Assembly: GCF_964019385.1 (NCBI RefSeq)
Contig: NC_088654.1
Span: 14,163,600-14,227,599, forward strand
Length of the DNA stretch: 64,000 nucleotides
Direction of reading: 5' to 3'
Origin: Sycon ciliatum
Taxonomy: Eukaryota; Porifera; Calcarea; Leucosolenida; Sycettidae
Shown here: one piece after another, positions 30,461 through 42,131 of the stretch
Numbering within the stretch: position 1 is the stretch's first letter
Layout: each line of letters begins with the position of its first letter
Program-made: the position numbers and the translations under genes
The notes under the pieces: generated by a model
What the model was told of the DNA's origin: nothing
Database searches by the model: none
The model's input: the letters and a program-made list of their open reading frames with translations, nothing else

Positions 30461-32025
30461 TCGGATTTAGATCCATTCGTATCGCTTTGACCTTGCCAAC
30501 AGTGTGCGAAGAACGCGAGTTCACCTTCTTGACGGTAAGGCTTATGTTGCTGCTGAGGCTTGGAAGTGTTGTCGAAATACTCATGTTCATTGTACATTGG
30601 TACGTAAGAAAAGTCGTTACAAGTAAGGCACTGGTCATGATTGCTTCCGGCATTCCGTGCTCCGATCATAGGGTAGAATCTGAATTTTGCAGTGGCATAG
30701 CATCGTTGGCAGTTCCCAATCTGGAGGGAAAGGTTCAAGGACGCATTGGCCGAGTATGCAACATAAATTCGCATATCAGGGAAAATCTCCAGTATGGAGA
30801 GGTTCATGCATTCAGTGACTTGTTTGCTTCATACGAAACAAGCCAATGGGCGCAGTTTCGTCTCGTGAAAATCTCGTACGATTGGATTTGTTTACTCGAG
30901 TCTGGGCTGTTTGATTTGTGAGTAGCGCCGAGATTGCACTGCCCCAAATAAAGTTGCGTGCCGGCAGGGCAAGAATTACCATCTGCAATCTGTTTGTAGT
31001 ACCTGCGAGAATGTGCTGTGTTATGAACTTTTATTTTACTAGGGTGTACATGTATCGTATTTTCTCTGTTGTTGTTTCAGTTGCCGTCATGTTGCCAAAG
31101 AATGGTTCAGTGACTCATTTATTGTTATTCATACAAGACGAGTCAATGGTTTGGTCTGGCTTAGAATCTTTCGCTGTAAAAAAATCTATTCGTGTCTCTA
31201 TTGGAGAAATAATTGTATTCACTCGTTATAAAAGAGGGTTAAGACAAACTAACAGAACAAGTACCATCGGTCCCTTGATGTTCGGCCTAAAGAGGTTTGA
31301 CTGGATATCATTCATACTCCCCCAAAGTCGTGTAACATTTTATTATTATGGAGTGCCTTGTTTATCTCTCAGTACCTCCAACCATATATCCTTGCCCCTT
31401 ATATCCTCAGGATCAGTGTAGTTGTTGGAACGAGGTGTCGGACTCAACAATGTATTTGTTTACATTATAATACAATGTTTATTGTTCCTACTTTGCTGTG
31501 TTGTTTTAGACAATCGTGGACTTGTAACACTTTGAAGTCATTGAACTACTTCCAAAAGTGTTATCGACATCAACAGGATTACGATTTACAATATGATGCC
31601 AGATGACCTTATCACGACAACCCATGACTACAATTATAAACGCAGAATGAACAAAAACATGTGCGACATGCACCTGGTTACATTTCTCAAGTAAATCTGA
31701 TTGAGGGTTTGGAAATCTGAAATATCGGAAAGGCAAGACAATTTTATGACAGTCATGAAATTCTGCAACAGCAACATCCACAGAATGACCTGCGTATTAA
31801 AAAAAGTATCACCGCCACTACCCATATGATTCCCCTGCAGAAGAACATGAATATGCAAGACTAGTGCCATTTTCTGCAAGAAAAGGCTTGCACATCAATG
31901 CGTATAATACGGTATTGAATTTGATATGATGCGCATGTAGAGGCGCTACATGTAGGCCATCATTTAGGGCATTCCCTTGGTGACACAATTATTATAATAA
32001 TATCCTTAGCAAAAAAACGAAAGAA
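30329..32025. other. non-coding middle of composite module (C block)
   Basis: Shared with 57288-58946 and, in diverged form, with 46546-51590. Several frames of 116-180 codons exist on both strands and are kept in the F block. High nucleotide identity explains that, and no domain is recognised. Confidence 0.5.
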
Positions 32026-32488
32026 ATTATAGCAATAAAAACTGCTTTATGGCAGTTTTCTAAAAAAAGTTATTGTGTTCTAGTCCATGGACCCCGTCTA
32101 AAAAGTAAGAAATTAACGAAATGTCATAGCCGAAAATTAAAATTTCACACAAAACCTCACAATAATCACAGCACTTAAGGATCTTAGTTTAAAAAATACT
32201 GCTTTCAACATTTGCTTAGTCCGATCAAGAGTCCATCTTCTGGTCTGACACTTCACGGGAGGCTTGTACGTATACTGCGCCAACATGCATGAATAGGAAA
32301 AAGGACCACGAGGGGAAACGGTCTTCTCGCAGTTCATCCTGTGTGTGATTATTGTGAGGTTTTGTGTGAAATATTAATTTTCGGCTATGACATTTCGTTA
32401 ATTTCTTACTTTTAACTCGGGGTCCATGGACTAGAACACAATAACTTTTTTTAGAAAAGAGCCATAAAGCAGTTTTTATTGCTATAAT
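32026..32488. mobile_element. MITE with about 140-bp inverted arms
   Basis: attatagcaataaaaactgc at 32026 is the reverse complement of 32469-32488. The similarity extends through ccatgga, the ttaatttctta segment and caaaacctcacaataatcac to about 32165, facing 32340-32488. It is non-coding. Related copies are at 51591-51988 and 58947-60677 (the latter interrupted). Confidence 0.85.
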
Positions 32489-32737
32489 GTCAGTTGCTCT
32501 GCAAGTGCAATCTATAAACGGTGCGAGGATCGCAGTGTAACGGTAATCAAAATCAATGCTCAGTATCTGCTGTGTGGTATTTTGGTCTAGGGCCCACCTG
32601 GTTATTTCGGAGGAGCATTGGCAGAAGGTCAAGAGCTAAGACTTCTGGCCCAGAGGCATTTCGGTTCGTGAAGGCGCCTTGAATCAGACCGCATCACTCA
32701 ACAGACTGAGTTTGTCGTTCAATTCACTTGCACGACT

Positions 32738-33466
32738 ATTCTTTCACCATTCTTTCACCATTCTTTCACCATTCTCTCACCATTCTTTCACCATTCTTTC
32801 ACCATTCTTTCACCATTCTTTGACCATTCTTTCACCATTCTTTCACCATTCTTTCACCATTCTTTCACCATTCTTTCACCATTCTTTCACCATTCTTTCA
32901 CCTTTCTTTCACCATTCTTTCACCATTCTTTCACCATTCTTTCACCATTCTTTCACCATTCTTTCACCATTCTTTCACCATTCTTTCACCATTCTTTCAC
33001 CATTCTTTCACCATTCTTTCACCATTCTTTCACCATTCTTTCACCATTCTTTCATCATTCTTTCACCATTCTTTCACCATTCTTTCACCATTCTTTCACC
33101 ATTCTTTCACCATTCTTTCACCATTCTTACAACATTCTTTCACCATTCTTTGACGATTCTTTCACCATTCTTTCACCATTCTTTCACCATTCTTTCACCA
33201 TTCTTTCACCATTCTTTCACCATTCTTTCACCATTCTTTCACCATTCTTTCACCATTCTTTCACCATTCTTTCACCATTCTTTCACCATTCTTTCACCAT
33301 TCTTTCACCATTCTTTCATCATTCTTTCACCATTCTTTCACCATTCTTTCACCATTCTTTCACCATTCTTTCACCATTCTTTCACCATTCTTTCACCATT
33401 CTTTCACCATTCTTTCACCATTCTTTCACCATTTTTTCACCATTCTTTCACCATTCTTTCACCATT
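32738..33466. repeat. 11-bp satellite array (ttctttcacca), about 66 units
   Basis: Near-perfect head-to-tail 11-mers with rare single-base variants. The array begins after the leader gttcaattcacttgcacgac, which also precedes the larger array at 60926. All three + frames are open because the unit has no stop in any + register. Confidence 0.97.
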
Positions 33467-33865
33467 AATTTCTGCTTCTGGAAAACATACTACTGTATAA
33501 GTACCAATTTTCGTTTGGAATTAATTTTCGCTATATCCGTTAGTGGCCACGGAATAACTAAAGTTCGTACCAAAGTAAATTTTTTTTCTTAACTTTCGGG
33601 GGACAGACCTTGACCAAAAACCAAAATTAATACGTAGCAAGCCTGCTAGTGGAGCGATCTAACGAAAGATTTTGTGAACGAAATTTTTTACTTATACAGA
33701 ACTAAAACTCCCAATCAACCTAACCACTTATCGTCATCCTTCTCAGTACTCTCACTTAGCTGCCGCTCCAAAGTGAATAAGCTAGCTTAGCTTAGTCAAG
33801 TCTGTCATCAGTATTCTCCAGACATAATCTGCCTACGTTAAGCGTGGCTGACATACTGTCTGGAC
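33467..33865. other. unassigned AT-rich stretch after satellite
   Basis: No gene or element termini recognised. Confidence 0.4.
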
Positions 33866-33869
33866 CGCT

Positions 33870-34400
33870 GACCTTTGATCCGCTCTGATAATCTACCAGC
33901 AAAAGGCTATGGCGGAGTTGCTACTCTTGTAGCTGACAGGTGGTTCTCCTCCATCAAGCGCCGGCTCGACCTTGAGCGCTGTGGATTGGAAGTGGTTTGG
34001 CTCGAATTGCGGCCAGTAACCTTTCCCTCACTTCTCCTCATCATCTGTGCTCTACTTACAGACCCCCTGGAGACAGAATCTCCCAAGTCCAGGCATTTAG
34101 TGAGCTCATAGAGGACTGTCTGTCAAGTATCAGCCTCGCCAATGCTGCGCCAGTACTAGCAGAAGACTTGAATGCTCGCCACTCTAACTGGTGTGCTAGT
34201 GACATTACGAATCATGCTGGAAGAGAGTTCCATTAACTCTTCTCTTGTTTTGGCCTTGAGCAAATGGTGACATCCACCCCCCCCCCCTGGCTTACCATCG
34301 TGTATTGACGTTGTACTCATGGATCATCCTCAACGGTTACCCTCTCTTGGTGCATCTGACCACGCACAGATCCTCAGTCACTTCCTACTGCTTACTGATG
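33870..34400 (+). pseudogene. degenerate LINE endonuclease fragment
   Basis: Two overlapping frames carry pieces of a LINE AP endonuclease: KGYGGVATLVADR and CGLEVVWLELRP, then DLNARHSNWCASD, then LGASDHAQIL near 34350-34380. The order matches the endonuclease at 15960-16949 (RGYGGVAVLV, GDFNAKHNDWCSSD, LGTSDHLQV). A frameshift near 34010 and a Gly-to-Glu change in the GDFN motif show that it is dead. No RT follows. It is on the + strand, opposite to both larger LINEs. Confidence 0.8.
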
Positions 34401-34481
34401 CTGCTTATCGTACATGAGGAATCTGCTGCAAACGGAAATCCAGCTGCAGCACCAGAAGAATCATAAATTACACCCACACTC

Positions 34482-34983
34482 ATGATGACGTAACATCACG
34501 TCGAACCTTAGCAGCGATCGCGACAAAAATTACGCTATTACAGAGTTCACACTGACTTCGACGTTACCAAGCCTACTAGGAATATTTTGCCTAATTACCT
34601 GCTGTGCCCATAATGTGGTTCACAATACATGACCTTGTAATCGTGCGTGGATAATACGACCCATCAGCCACGCAACTTGACCCAACGGCTTCCGCATTCA
34701 GTACAAAGTAGTGCACTTTCGCATGAAATACACACATCACACGTCTTATGAATGGCGCTGAATTAAACTTGTTCAGGTACTAGGATAGTAGACATGTAGA
34801 CATGTAGACGGCAACTTTCACCCATTTAAGTAAGTCGATCTCAACGACAGTTTCGAATCGTTCATTCGAGAAGCGTAATAATTTCTTGGTGAAATCTCTT
34901 TGATACACAGTTGAACATAAGTTCAGACTAAATTTTAAAAGGATTTTATTTTTTTAAAGGATTTTATTTTGTTCGTTTGTAAG
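34482..34983 (+). promoter_or_regulatory. upstream region of TRIM copy D
   Basis: Shorter, more diverged version of the 5' regions before copies B, C and F. It includes gacggcaactttcacccatttaag (34807-34830) and ttcttggtgaaatctctttg (34883-34902). Non-coding. Confidence 0.45.
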
Positions 34984-35420
34984 ATGCGGCCACCATGTGT
35001 ATCCTGCAAAAATGGAGCAGAGAAAGCAGGAAAACTTCTCAAGTGTCTTCACAAGATCTGCTTAGACTGTCTTCAGCACAGTATTCAGCAAGATGGAAGG
35101 ATACGCTGTTCCAAATGTCGACGTCCTTTTTTTTTTTTTTTTTTATACGAAAGTCCACTATATATATTCCCGAATATGTGCGAGAAGTGGTGGCGGGGCC
35201 GGGCTGCTCTGCCGACCTCAAAGGTCTCGGCGTCTACGCAGACAAAGCGCGCCATAATGCAGTAAAACCATGTAGAGAGGAGGAAGAGGGGAAATGAATA
35301 ATAGTAAGAAACAAGGACAATGGGTAGATGGTCGTGAGAGAAGCAGAGTGAAAGATAACGTCACATTGTGGTAAGGGGGGGGGGGGGGAGGATGCTAGTG
35401 AGGCACTGGTCTAAACCGTT

Positions 35421-38311
35421 TCATAGGGCGTCGGTGGCTGCTTGCCAGTTCAGGTGCAGCAGATACTTGTTGCATTTTTCTTTGAATGATTGGAGCTGGC
35501 TGGGTTGCGGCCGTGCTGGTAGAATGGTCGCTGGTAGGCTGTTCCACAAGGGAATAATGCAGTCTGGGTAGGAACCCTGGAGGCTGCTACGAATGCGCAC
35601 GGGCAGCGTCGACTTGAGCTGGAGCGGGTGGCAGTGGGCAGTCTCCGTGACTAACCTAGTGGATCGACCACCCACTGGGCGGGGATTGGCTGGAGGTGGG
35701 AGGATGGGCTTCAGGGGGCTTGTTGTTGGAAGGTAAGACAGCTTGAACGTGAACGAAAGCGCAGCAACCAGTCGGCGGTGTTTCAGGCTAGGGAGCCAGG
35801 CGCCTGGGCCAATCACCTTCAGTGCCTTGTGCTGGATTTTGTCCAGTCTGGATGTACCTGACCCCATCCACACCAGGCAGCAGTATTCCATTGTTGGCCG
35901 CACGAAGCCTTTGTAGACTGCCGTGCGGCCACTGGAGTCCAACAGGGGCGCAACCTTTCTCAGGAAGTGTAGGCGTTGGGCAGCCTTTGAGGCCACGGCC
36001 CGGAGGTGTGCTGCGTAGGACAGTTGCGAGTCGAATGCTATGCCCAGAAGTTTAATTTCCTTCTCTTCAGGAAAAGTCACTCCATTGAAGAGCACTGGTG
36101 GGAACGCTGGGGGAGGCTTGCGGTGGTCGATGATGAGGGCCTGAGATTTGGATGGCTCGAAGGTGACCTTCCACTTGGAACCCCAGTGGGAGACGGCGTC
36201 CACTGCTTCCTGGAGTTGTGCTGCAGAGTCGGATATGCTGGCGGTGGCAGAGATGCACTGATACAGTGTCGTGTCATCTGCATACGTGGCAAGCTCAGCA
36301 CCAGCAGGCAGGGTGTCCTCGCAGTCATTTACGTACAGGAGGAATAACGTTGGTCCAAGGATGCTACCTTGTGGTACCCCTGCTTGGATATGGTGCAGGG
36401 AGGACTCTTGGCCGCCACAACAGCCTGCAGGCGCCGGTTGTGCAGGTAGCTTTCCAGCCATCCGAGAAGCGTGCCGTCTAGACCGTACACGGAAGCCTTA
36501 TGCAGCAGGCCAGCATGGCTGACTTTATCAAAGGCGCCTGCTATGTCTATCGCCAAAACATGGCCGGCTCCTCCTAGGCCGGCTGCTCGGGACCATTCAC
36601 AGTGGAGCTTGGTTAAGACGTCGGCTGTGCTCAGGCCCTTTCTGAACCCGAACTGTTTCGCAGAGATGACATTGTGGGACTCCACGAAACTGGTTATCTG
36701 ACGATTGACAATTGTTTCCATCACTTTGGATATGATGGACAGCAGAGACACAGGTCTGTAGTGTTGAGGCAGGTTCTTGGATTTCTTCTTGTGAATGGGT
36801 GTGACTCTAGCTGTCTTCCAGGATGTCGGCATAACCATGCTGTAGAAGCTAAGGGAGAACAGTTTGGAGAGTGGCTTACTTAGGGGGTCGGCACAAATCT
36901 TCAGAACTCGCGCGGGAATGCTATCCGGTCCAGTAGCTTTCGATGCATTTAGGCGCCGGAGTTCTCTCTTGACAGTGGCAGGGCGGAACCGAACCGTTGA
37001 GAGCTTTTCAGCCGTGCGCTGAGCAACGTGGGGGAAATCAGTCGCTGGTTGGTTGGCGGGGAAGTCGTCGGCGCCCAGGCTGCACTTTGAGGCGAAATAC
37101 TGCCCAAAACACTCAGCTTTTTCGGCATTCGATACGCATTCCAAACCAGGCTGCGGCGTAAGAGTTGGGATGGACGTGTTTCTGCTGCTGCCACCTGCTT
37201 GCTTGATGGTAGACCACCACGAGCGGTCACTCAGGCTAGCTTTGGAGAGCTTAGTACGCAGGGTAGCCAGGCGGGCCACCTTGGCATGCTGGAGGATGTC
37301 ATTACAACGTAGAGTGGCGGCTGAGGCTGTCTGCCGCGCTGCTGTTGACTTCTGCCGTCTGGCAGTAGCCCAAGCCCTCTCTTTTGCTTTTATGGCATCC
37401 GTGCACTCAGGGGTCCACCAAGCTGGATCCGTCGGCCGGGATGTGAGTTTCCGGGATGGGATGAAACGTGACATACCCTGGAGGATAACTTCGGTGATGT
37501 TGGCGCACGACTCATCAGCGCTGGTGGTGAAGGCAGTTGACCAGTCATAGGCTAGGAAAAAGTGACAGAGGCGGTTCCAGTCTGCTTGGTTGTACCGCCA
37601 GACAGTGCGTGTGGTTTTTGGTTCACGGAACGCAGAGATAGGGAAGTCCATGGTGAGGACAGCGTGGTCAGAGGACCCCAGTGGGGCATGGCATTTCACC
37701 TGAACCGGTTCACTGAAGTCAGACATCACAAGGTCCAGGGTGTTGTCTCCACGTGTGGGGATGTTGACATGTTGCTCCAGGCCACGAACATAGCAGAGTT
37801 CCTCGGCTGCTTCTCCTGCCGAGGTAGTCTTGGTGCTCCCTAGCCATGCTGCATTGTGGACATTGAAGTCCCCTGCGAGGATAACATAGTCACCGTGGCT
37901 GCGGGCCTCATCTAGGTGGGTATCAAGGTATTCGATCAGCTCGGTGTCTGTCCCGGCTGTGGAGCCTGATCGGTAGAGTGCACAGATAACAATCTTGGGC
38001 CGGCTAGCTGTTGATACAGATATCCATATCACTTCGTGGTGTTCCGTGCTGAACCGGTCCAGGTGCTGGAAGGCCATGTCTGATTTCACCCAGATGGCAA
38101 CTCCGCCTCCATGAGCGTTTCTGTCATGTCGGATTGGGGGAGCGTATCCGGACAGACAGACCTCACTGTCAGTGACCTTTGCGGTTGAGAATTTTGTCTC
38201 CATAACAGCGATGACATCAGGTGAGGAGCACTTTGCAACATGTGCAAGTTCACCAAGCTTTGACTTTAGGCCAAAAGCATTGGTGAGTAGGAGCCTGAGG
38301 AAGCGCTTCAT
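35421..38311 (-). pseudogene. LINE ORF2: endonuclease and reverse transcriptase, one frameshift
   Basis: The 660-codon frame 36329-38311 has the AP endonuclease (DVIAVMETKF, LAGDFNVHNAAW, LGSSDHAVLT) and the first RT motifs (HYRPVSLLS, FGFRKGLST, AIDIAGAFDKVSH). Near 36400 a one-base change shifts the frame, and the palm motifs continue in 35421-36461 (AGVPQGSILGP, ATYADDTTLY) to the thumb/C-terminal region. The YADD catalytic residues are intact. Its ATG overlaps the ORF1 stop as ATGA at about 38308-38311, a stop-restart arrangement. The protein is CR1/Jockey-like but not the same family as the LINE at 13.8-18.0 kb. Confidence 0.9.
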
Positions 38312-39446
38312 TGGTGACCATGTAGGTCATGTTGTGGCGCAGATCCGTTTGATCTCTTCAGGTCTCCAGCCTCTGGTGGGGAGAGGTGGGAGTTTCTCCG
38401 TTTTTGGCCACCAGGCAGTGGAGTGGAGATGATGTCTGCCGGTGGTGGTGGCGGCGGTGGTGGCGGCGGCGGCGGCGGGGAGGAGGTTGAGCCCTGCTGC
38501 TGTTGTTGCTGTTGCTGTTTAGTCAGAACACTGGCAGAGGTGCTGTTTCTGCTACTGTGGCAGCGACTGCTGGTGCTGCCCTCAGGGCTGGTTTCAGAGA
38601 ACCTCCATGGCCTGCAGTATAGGGGTCTTGGCCAGAAGTTGGGCGCTGTAACTGTGGAGAATGAAGTGGCATCAATGGTCACTCTGGCGGAAGCACGCCC
38701 ACTTTCTGACAGCCATACACTGCAGGTGTGGACAGGAATAGAGGCGCCCAGAAACTCACTCCTGGTTTTGATAAATTGCCTGAAGTGGCTCTCAGTGCTA
38801 TCTGTGGCGATATTGCCTACGTACACTACGGCACGCTTGTTCTTGGGTGGTTCTGAGGAGACAAGCTTCCATGAGTCATCCTCGATAACATGGAAGATTG
38901 GCTTGCCGTTGGACTCTGTCACATCTGTCTGAGACTTGGACTCTGTCACATCTGTCTGAGACTTGGACTCTGTCACATCTGTCTTGGGCTGTGACTCAGA
39001 ACACTCTGCCTTTGCCAAGCCACCGCTTCCCTGGGCCTGGGGGCCGTGGGGCTTTCGATCCGCGCTTGTGACGCCAGTACGTGATACGGTGCTGCTGGGT
39101 TCCATGTGAGCTGCAGCTTGCTTAAGCGCTTGGTGCTGCGTTTGCTGGCACGGGTACCACCGGTACTACTTTGCGTACGATGTACGTCTGCTTGAACTGG
39201 TGAGCTGTTTCTCGTCGTCTTCGACTGCATCCAGGCAATGGCGGAGTTTTTTGAAACAACTAACTCTTCCTTCAAATCTTTTACTTCCGCTGCCAGCTCA
39301 CCAATTTTGCGTTTCATACGCGCTTCGCGATCAGCAGACTCGGTCGCGAACTTTGCCAGCGTTTGCATCACTGCAAGGAGACCCTGCTCAATCCCCGGGA
39401 GGGTGCAAAGCAGCTTCGTCACGGCCTCAGCAGAGAGCTCGCCCAT
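38308..39446 (-). pseudogene. LINE ORF1: coiled coil and RRM-like region, frameshifted
   Basis: The first frame (38973-39446, 157 aa) begins MGELSAEAV and has a helical, heptad-like stretch (residues 20-60). The second frame (38308-39105) overlaps it and holds three copies of a DVTESKSQ-type repeat. Next come an RRM-like region (AVVYVGNIA ... ASARVTID ... FWPRPLYCRPW) and a poly-Gln/poly-Pro tract (38440-38515) before the stop. One frameshift in the 132-bp overlap most simply explains the split. Poly-Pro and poly-Gln come from (CCG)n and (CAG)n expansions. Confidence 0.8.
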
Positions 39447-41438
39447 GGCGAAGGGTTCCTGCCTGGCCCTACCTAACTATCTAGACTATCCTACACTATT
39501 TCTACTACTACTACTACCCACCTAGCTATCTCCGGTCCGGCCTGATGCCGGCTGGGATGTCCAAAAAAACGAAAGGCTACGAGCTTGAAAAACGCGTGCC
39601 ACACTCGTAGCTGCAAAAAAAAAGGAGCTACTACGCCATGTCCACCACCCGGTCGCAATTACCAGCAGGTGTTGGTTGACGACTCCATGTTCCTCACTGT
39701 CCCGGACAGTCATGATGGAACCACGAAGGCGAAAGCTAAAGACGATGATCAGCAAACCCTCGCTGATGAAAGCATGGATTCTCCTAACATCCCACAAGAA
39801 TCAAAGAGCTCTCACCTAGTCCATTCAACCGTGGTGGATGCTCAAGGTTTCCAGATACCTCATCACGGGCGAGTGCACTTTTGCCTTTACCATATGAAGA
39901 TGAAGTTGCAGTATTACTGCACCCTATGTCGGGAGGTTTTGTGTGAAACGTGTAAGGAACAAGGTGAGCACGCGTCACAAATCGATCAGATCAATGATAG
40001 CGCTGGAGCAGCCGGAACGTTAAGACACAGACTCACGGAGCGCCTCAGCAACATCGTCCCTGATGACAACGAAAAGGAAGTGAACGAAAGCCTGGATTAC
40101 GCCGGTGAACTTCTCACAGCATTTGAGTGTGACTCTACACGTCAAGTGTCCAGTATCAAGACAATGATACATGAGCAGTGCCAGGAGCTACTTTTCAGAG
40201 TAAAGAAGCGAAAGGAGGAGCTGATTAGCGAGGGTGAATTGCGGAAGAAGGAGCTAGTCGAAGTCCTAGACCATTTACGGGAGTCGAACAACGCTCTTCA
40301 TCACATACTTGACGCACCCAGAAATGCTCTAAGAATCGAAGACCTCGTTAAAATGCGTCCACATTCGATTCAGCTTCTGACAGACGTGTCTCGTGACATT
40401 GTGGCCAGAGGAAGATCGCTACTGCAGAGAATAGCATTTACGTGCAAGAAAATGTCAGAAGTGGAAGGACAATTTCGTGTTGTGGGTAAAGTCGTGGACA
40501 ACACTGAAATAGATTTGTCGCGTTGTTCCTTTCCTTTCCCGGTGTATCCTGGATATGCAGGGGAACAATCTAACCTTACTGTTCTAGTTTGAAATGGTCG
40601 AGGCCAACAGTTGTCTGATACCGCATTGAAAATCTCCAGCATTCAAATCTGGGCAACTCGAATTGAAGGTGCTTTTTCTCCGGCAGCTCCAGTGCTAGTG
40701 CCGATATCAGGTTATAGCAAAGGGGAAGTGCATGCTTTAGTCCAGTTTAGCTGCAGTCAAACTACTGCTTTTCTGCTAGAACTGTTGCTGGATATTCCTT
40801 GCATTTTACCTGACTTTCAAAGTGGTTCATTGGCCAGTATTGTAGATAGGTATTTCCCCTTAACAACCTGGCTGCTCATGTACAAATCGAGGGCGAGCGA
40901 CTTTGACGTAGATTTGTGTTCCCCAAAAGAATGCGTAAAACTAGGGGTAAGGATGTGTAAATTTACGAATGCCTTCCTGTACACGGCAATAAGCCAAGTA
41001 AAGGATGGAGTTGCAACGGTACGCGCCATTGAACCAGTTCAAGACCGAGACTTTGGAGTATCAATTATCATATTAAGATGCATAACCGGGAAGCTAGACA
41101 TCGGATTTACTTGGGGCAGTGCAGAGAATAGCCAAGAAATGAAACTTGTTCTGGCATCCGCCGCTAATTCGAACTCCTCGTCTTGTCCTATTTGTGATGT
41201 AGTTGCAGGCGACCTCATACATATAATACGCTGTCCCTACACCCAGGATAAGTATAACATTGACCATTATGTCATTGACTCTGGATTGTTGAAGAACAAT
41301 CATAACGTACGTATAGATTTAAAAACGAAGCCAATACTAATGGTGCGAATGTTCCGCTGTGGTACATGCATTCAGGTTTATGAACACAATACAGAACAAC
41401 GGAATAAATTTATGCGAGAGGCGAAAAGTCCTTTTTGA

Positions 41439-42131
41439 CGCCCTGGCCCAGCGTATGGAGAAATAACAGGTATCGCTTATAATGAATACCAAGCTCATCG
41501 ATCCTGCTCTTTTCTTTCTGATCACGTCATACTTAACTACTCCTCGCGGCTCAGTTAAGAAGCTGCCTTATGGGCCATGTGCTATCGTGGCATTAAAGAA
41601 ACGAGATTTTGGTTTGTCTTGTCTTGGTGAACATTTTCGTTTTGTTTTTGATTTTTGTCTGATTGTTTTGCAATTCGCTCAAATGGTGCTCCTTGTTTCA
41701 TGCGAACTGACAATCAACATAAAAATTTGAACTGGTTCATGTCCGACCAAACTAACCAATGACTGTTCTTTGGATAGCTAATGTGGGTATCGGTGGTGTT
41801 TGCTTGCCATTCATGTGTCCATCGAAAAAACCGTGTTCAGATTCACACCCAGCCAGTGGTATTGCTGACCAGCACACAGAGAGGATATGCAGGTTATGAT
41901 AGCACATTTACAAAACAACACCTCATGCAATTTGTGTGTTGCCTCGCACCTTTAACACACCAGGATACATGGAAGATTTTGCAATGGACGAGCTAGGATA
42001 ATATTAAACCACCATCACCACTTCCATCTCAAACGCGTTACTATAAGACATTATGACCTCTCGAGTTGTTGGTCTCCATTACAAGTTTGAAGCTTAGAGT
42101 TGGCTTCATGATGGGAGCAAAATTCTTTTCT
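41439..42131 (+). other. 3' flank of TRIM copy D
   Basis: Matches the flanks after C and F (for example the segment with tgactgttctttgg and gaggatatgcaggttatg) until about 42131, then diverges. No gene. Confidence 0.65.

Larger units (their letters stand above)
35125..39629 (-). mobile_element. non-LTR retrotransposon (LINE) inserted in TRIM copy D
   Basis: On the minus strand the order is ORF1, ORF2 and a short 3' UTR, ending in a poly(A) tail seen as 18 T at 35127-35144. The host sequence joins almost exactly (gacgt | actacgcc), with little or no target duplication. Both ORFs have a frameshift. It is nearly full length for its type (about 4.5 kb) and has a (GCC)n/(CAG)n tract inside ORF1. 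Confidence 0.92.
34984..41438 (+). pseudogene. TRIM-like copy D, split by a LINE in the RING and with an internal stop
   Basis: The RING starts normally (CVSCKNGAEKAGK) but is cut at 35124, after the last RING cysteine pair begins (CSKCRR). A 4.5-kb LINE follows, and the gene resumes at 39630 with TPCPPPGRNYQQ. B-box, coiled coil and filamin-like parts read through to 40592, where gttTGAaatgg replaces the gtgagaaatgg of the other copies, an in-frame stop. Homology continues open from 40611 to 41438 with the full C-terminal region, including the QEMKLVLA stretch. Two independent lesions make this a pseudogene. It is about equally distant from the B/E and C/F pairs. Confidence 0.9.

Noticed and set aside
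30457-30807. 116-codon minus frame with several cysteines (CQRC, CLTC)
   Set aside because: The spacing does not fit a known zinc module, and the E-block copy diverges and is interrupted.
30379-30921. 180-codon + frame kept in both C and F blocks
   Set aside because: The two blocks are near-identical duplicates, so conservation is uninformative. No domain is recognised, and the E-block version is broken.
32679-33500. 273-codon + strand frame of an 11-residue repeat (HHSFTILSPFF type)
   Set aside because: It is the translation of the 11-bp satellite, which has no stop in any + frame. There is no start context or non-repeat domain.
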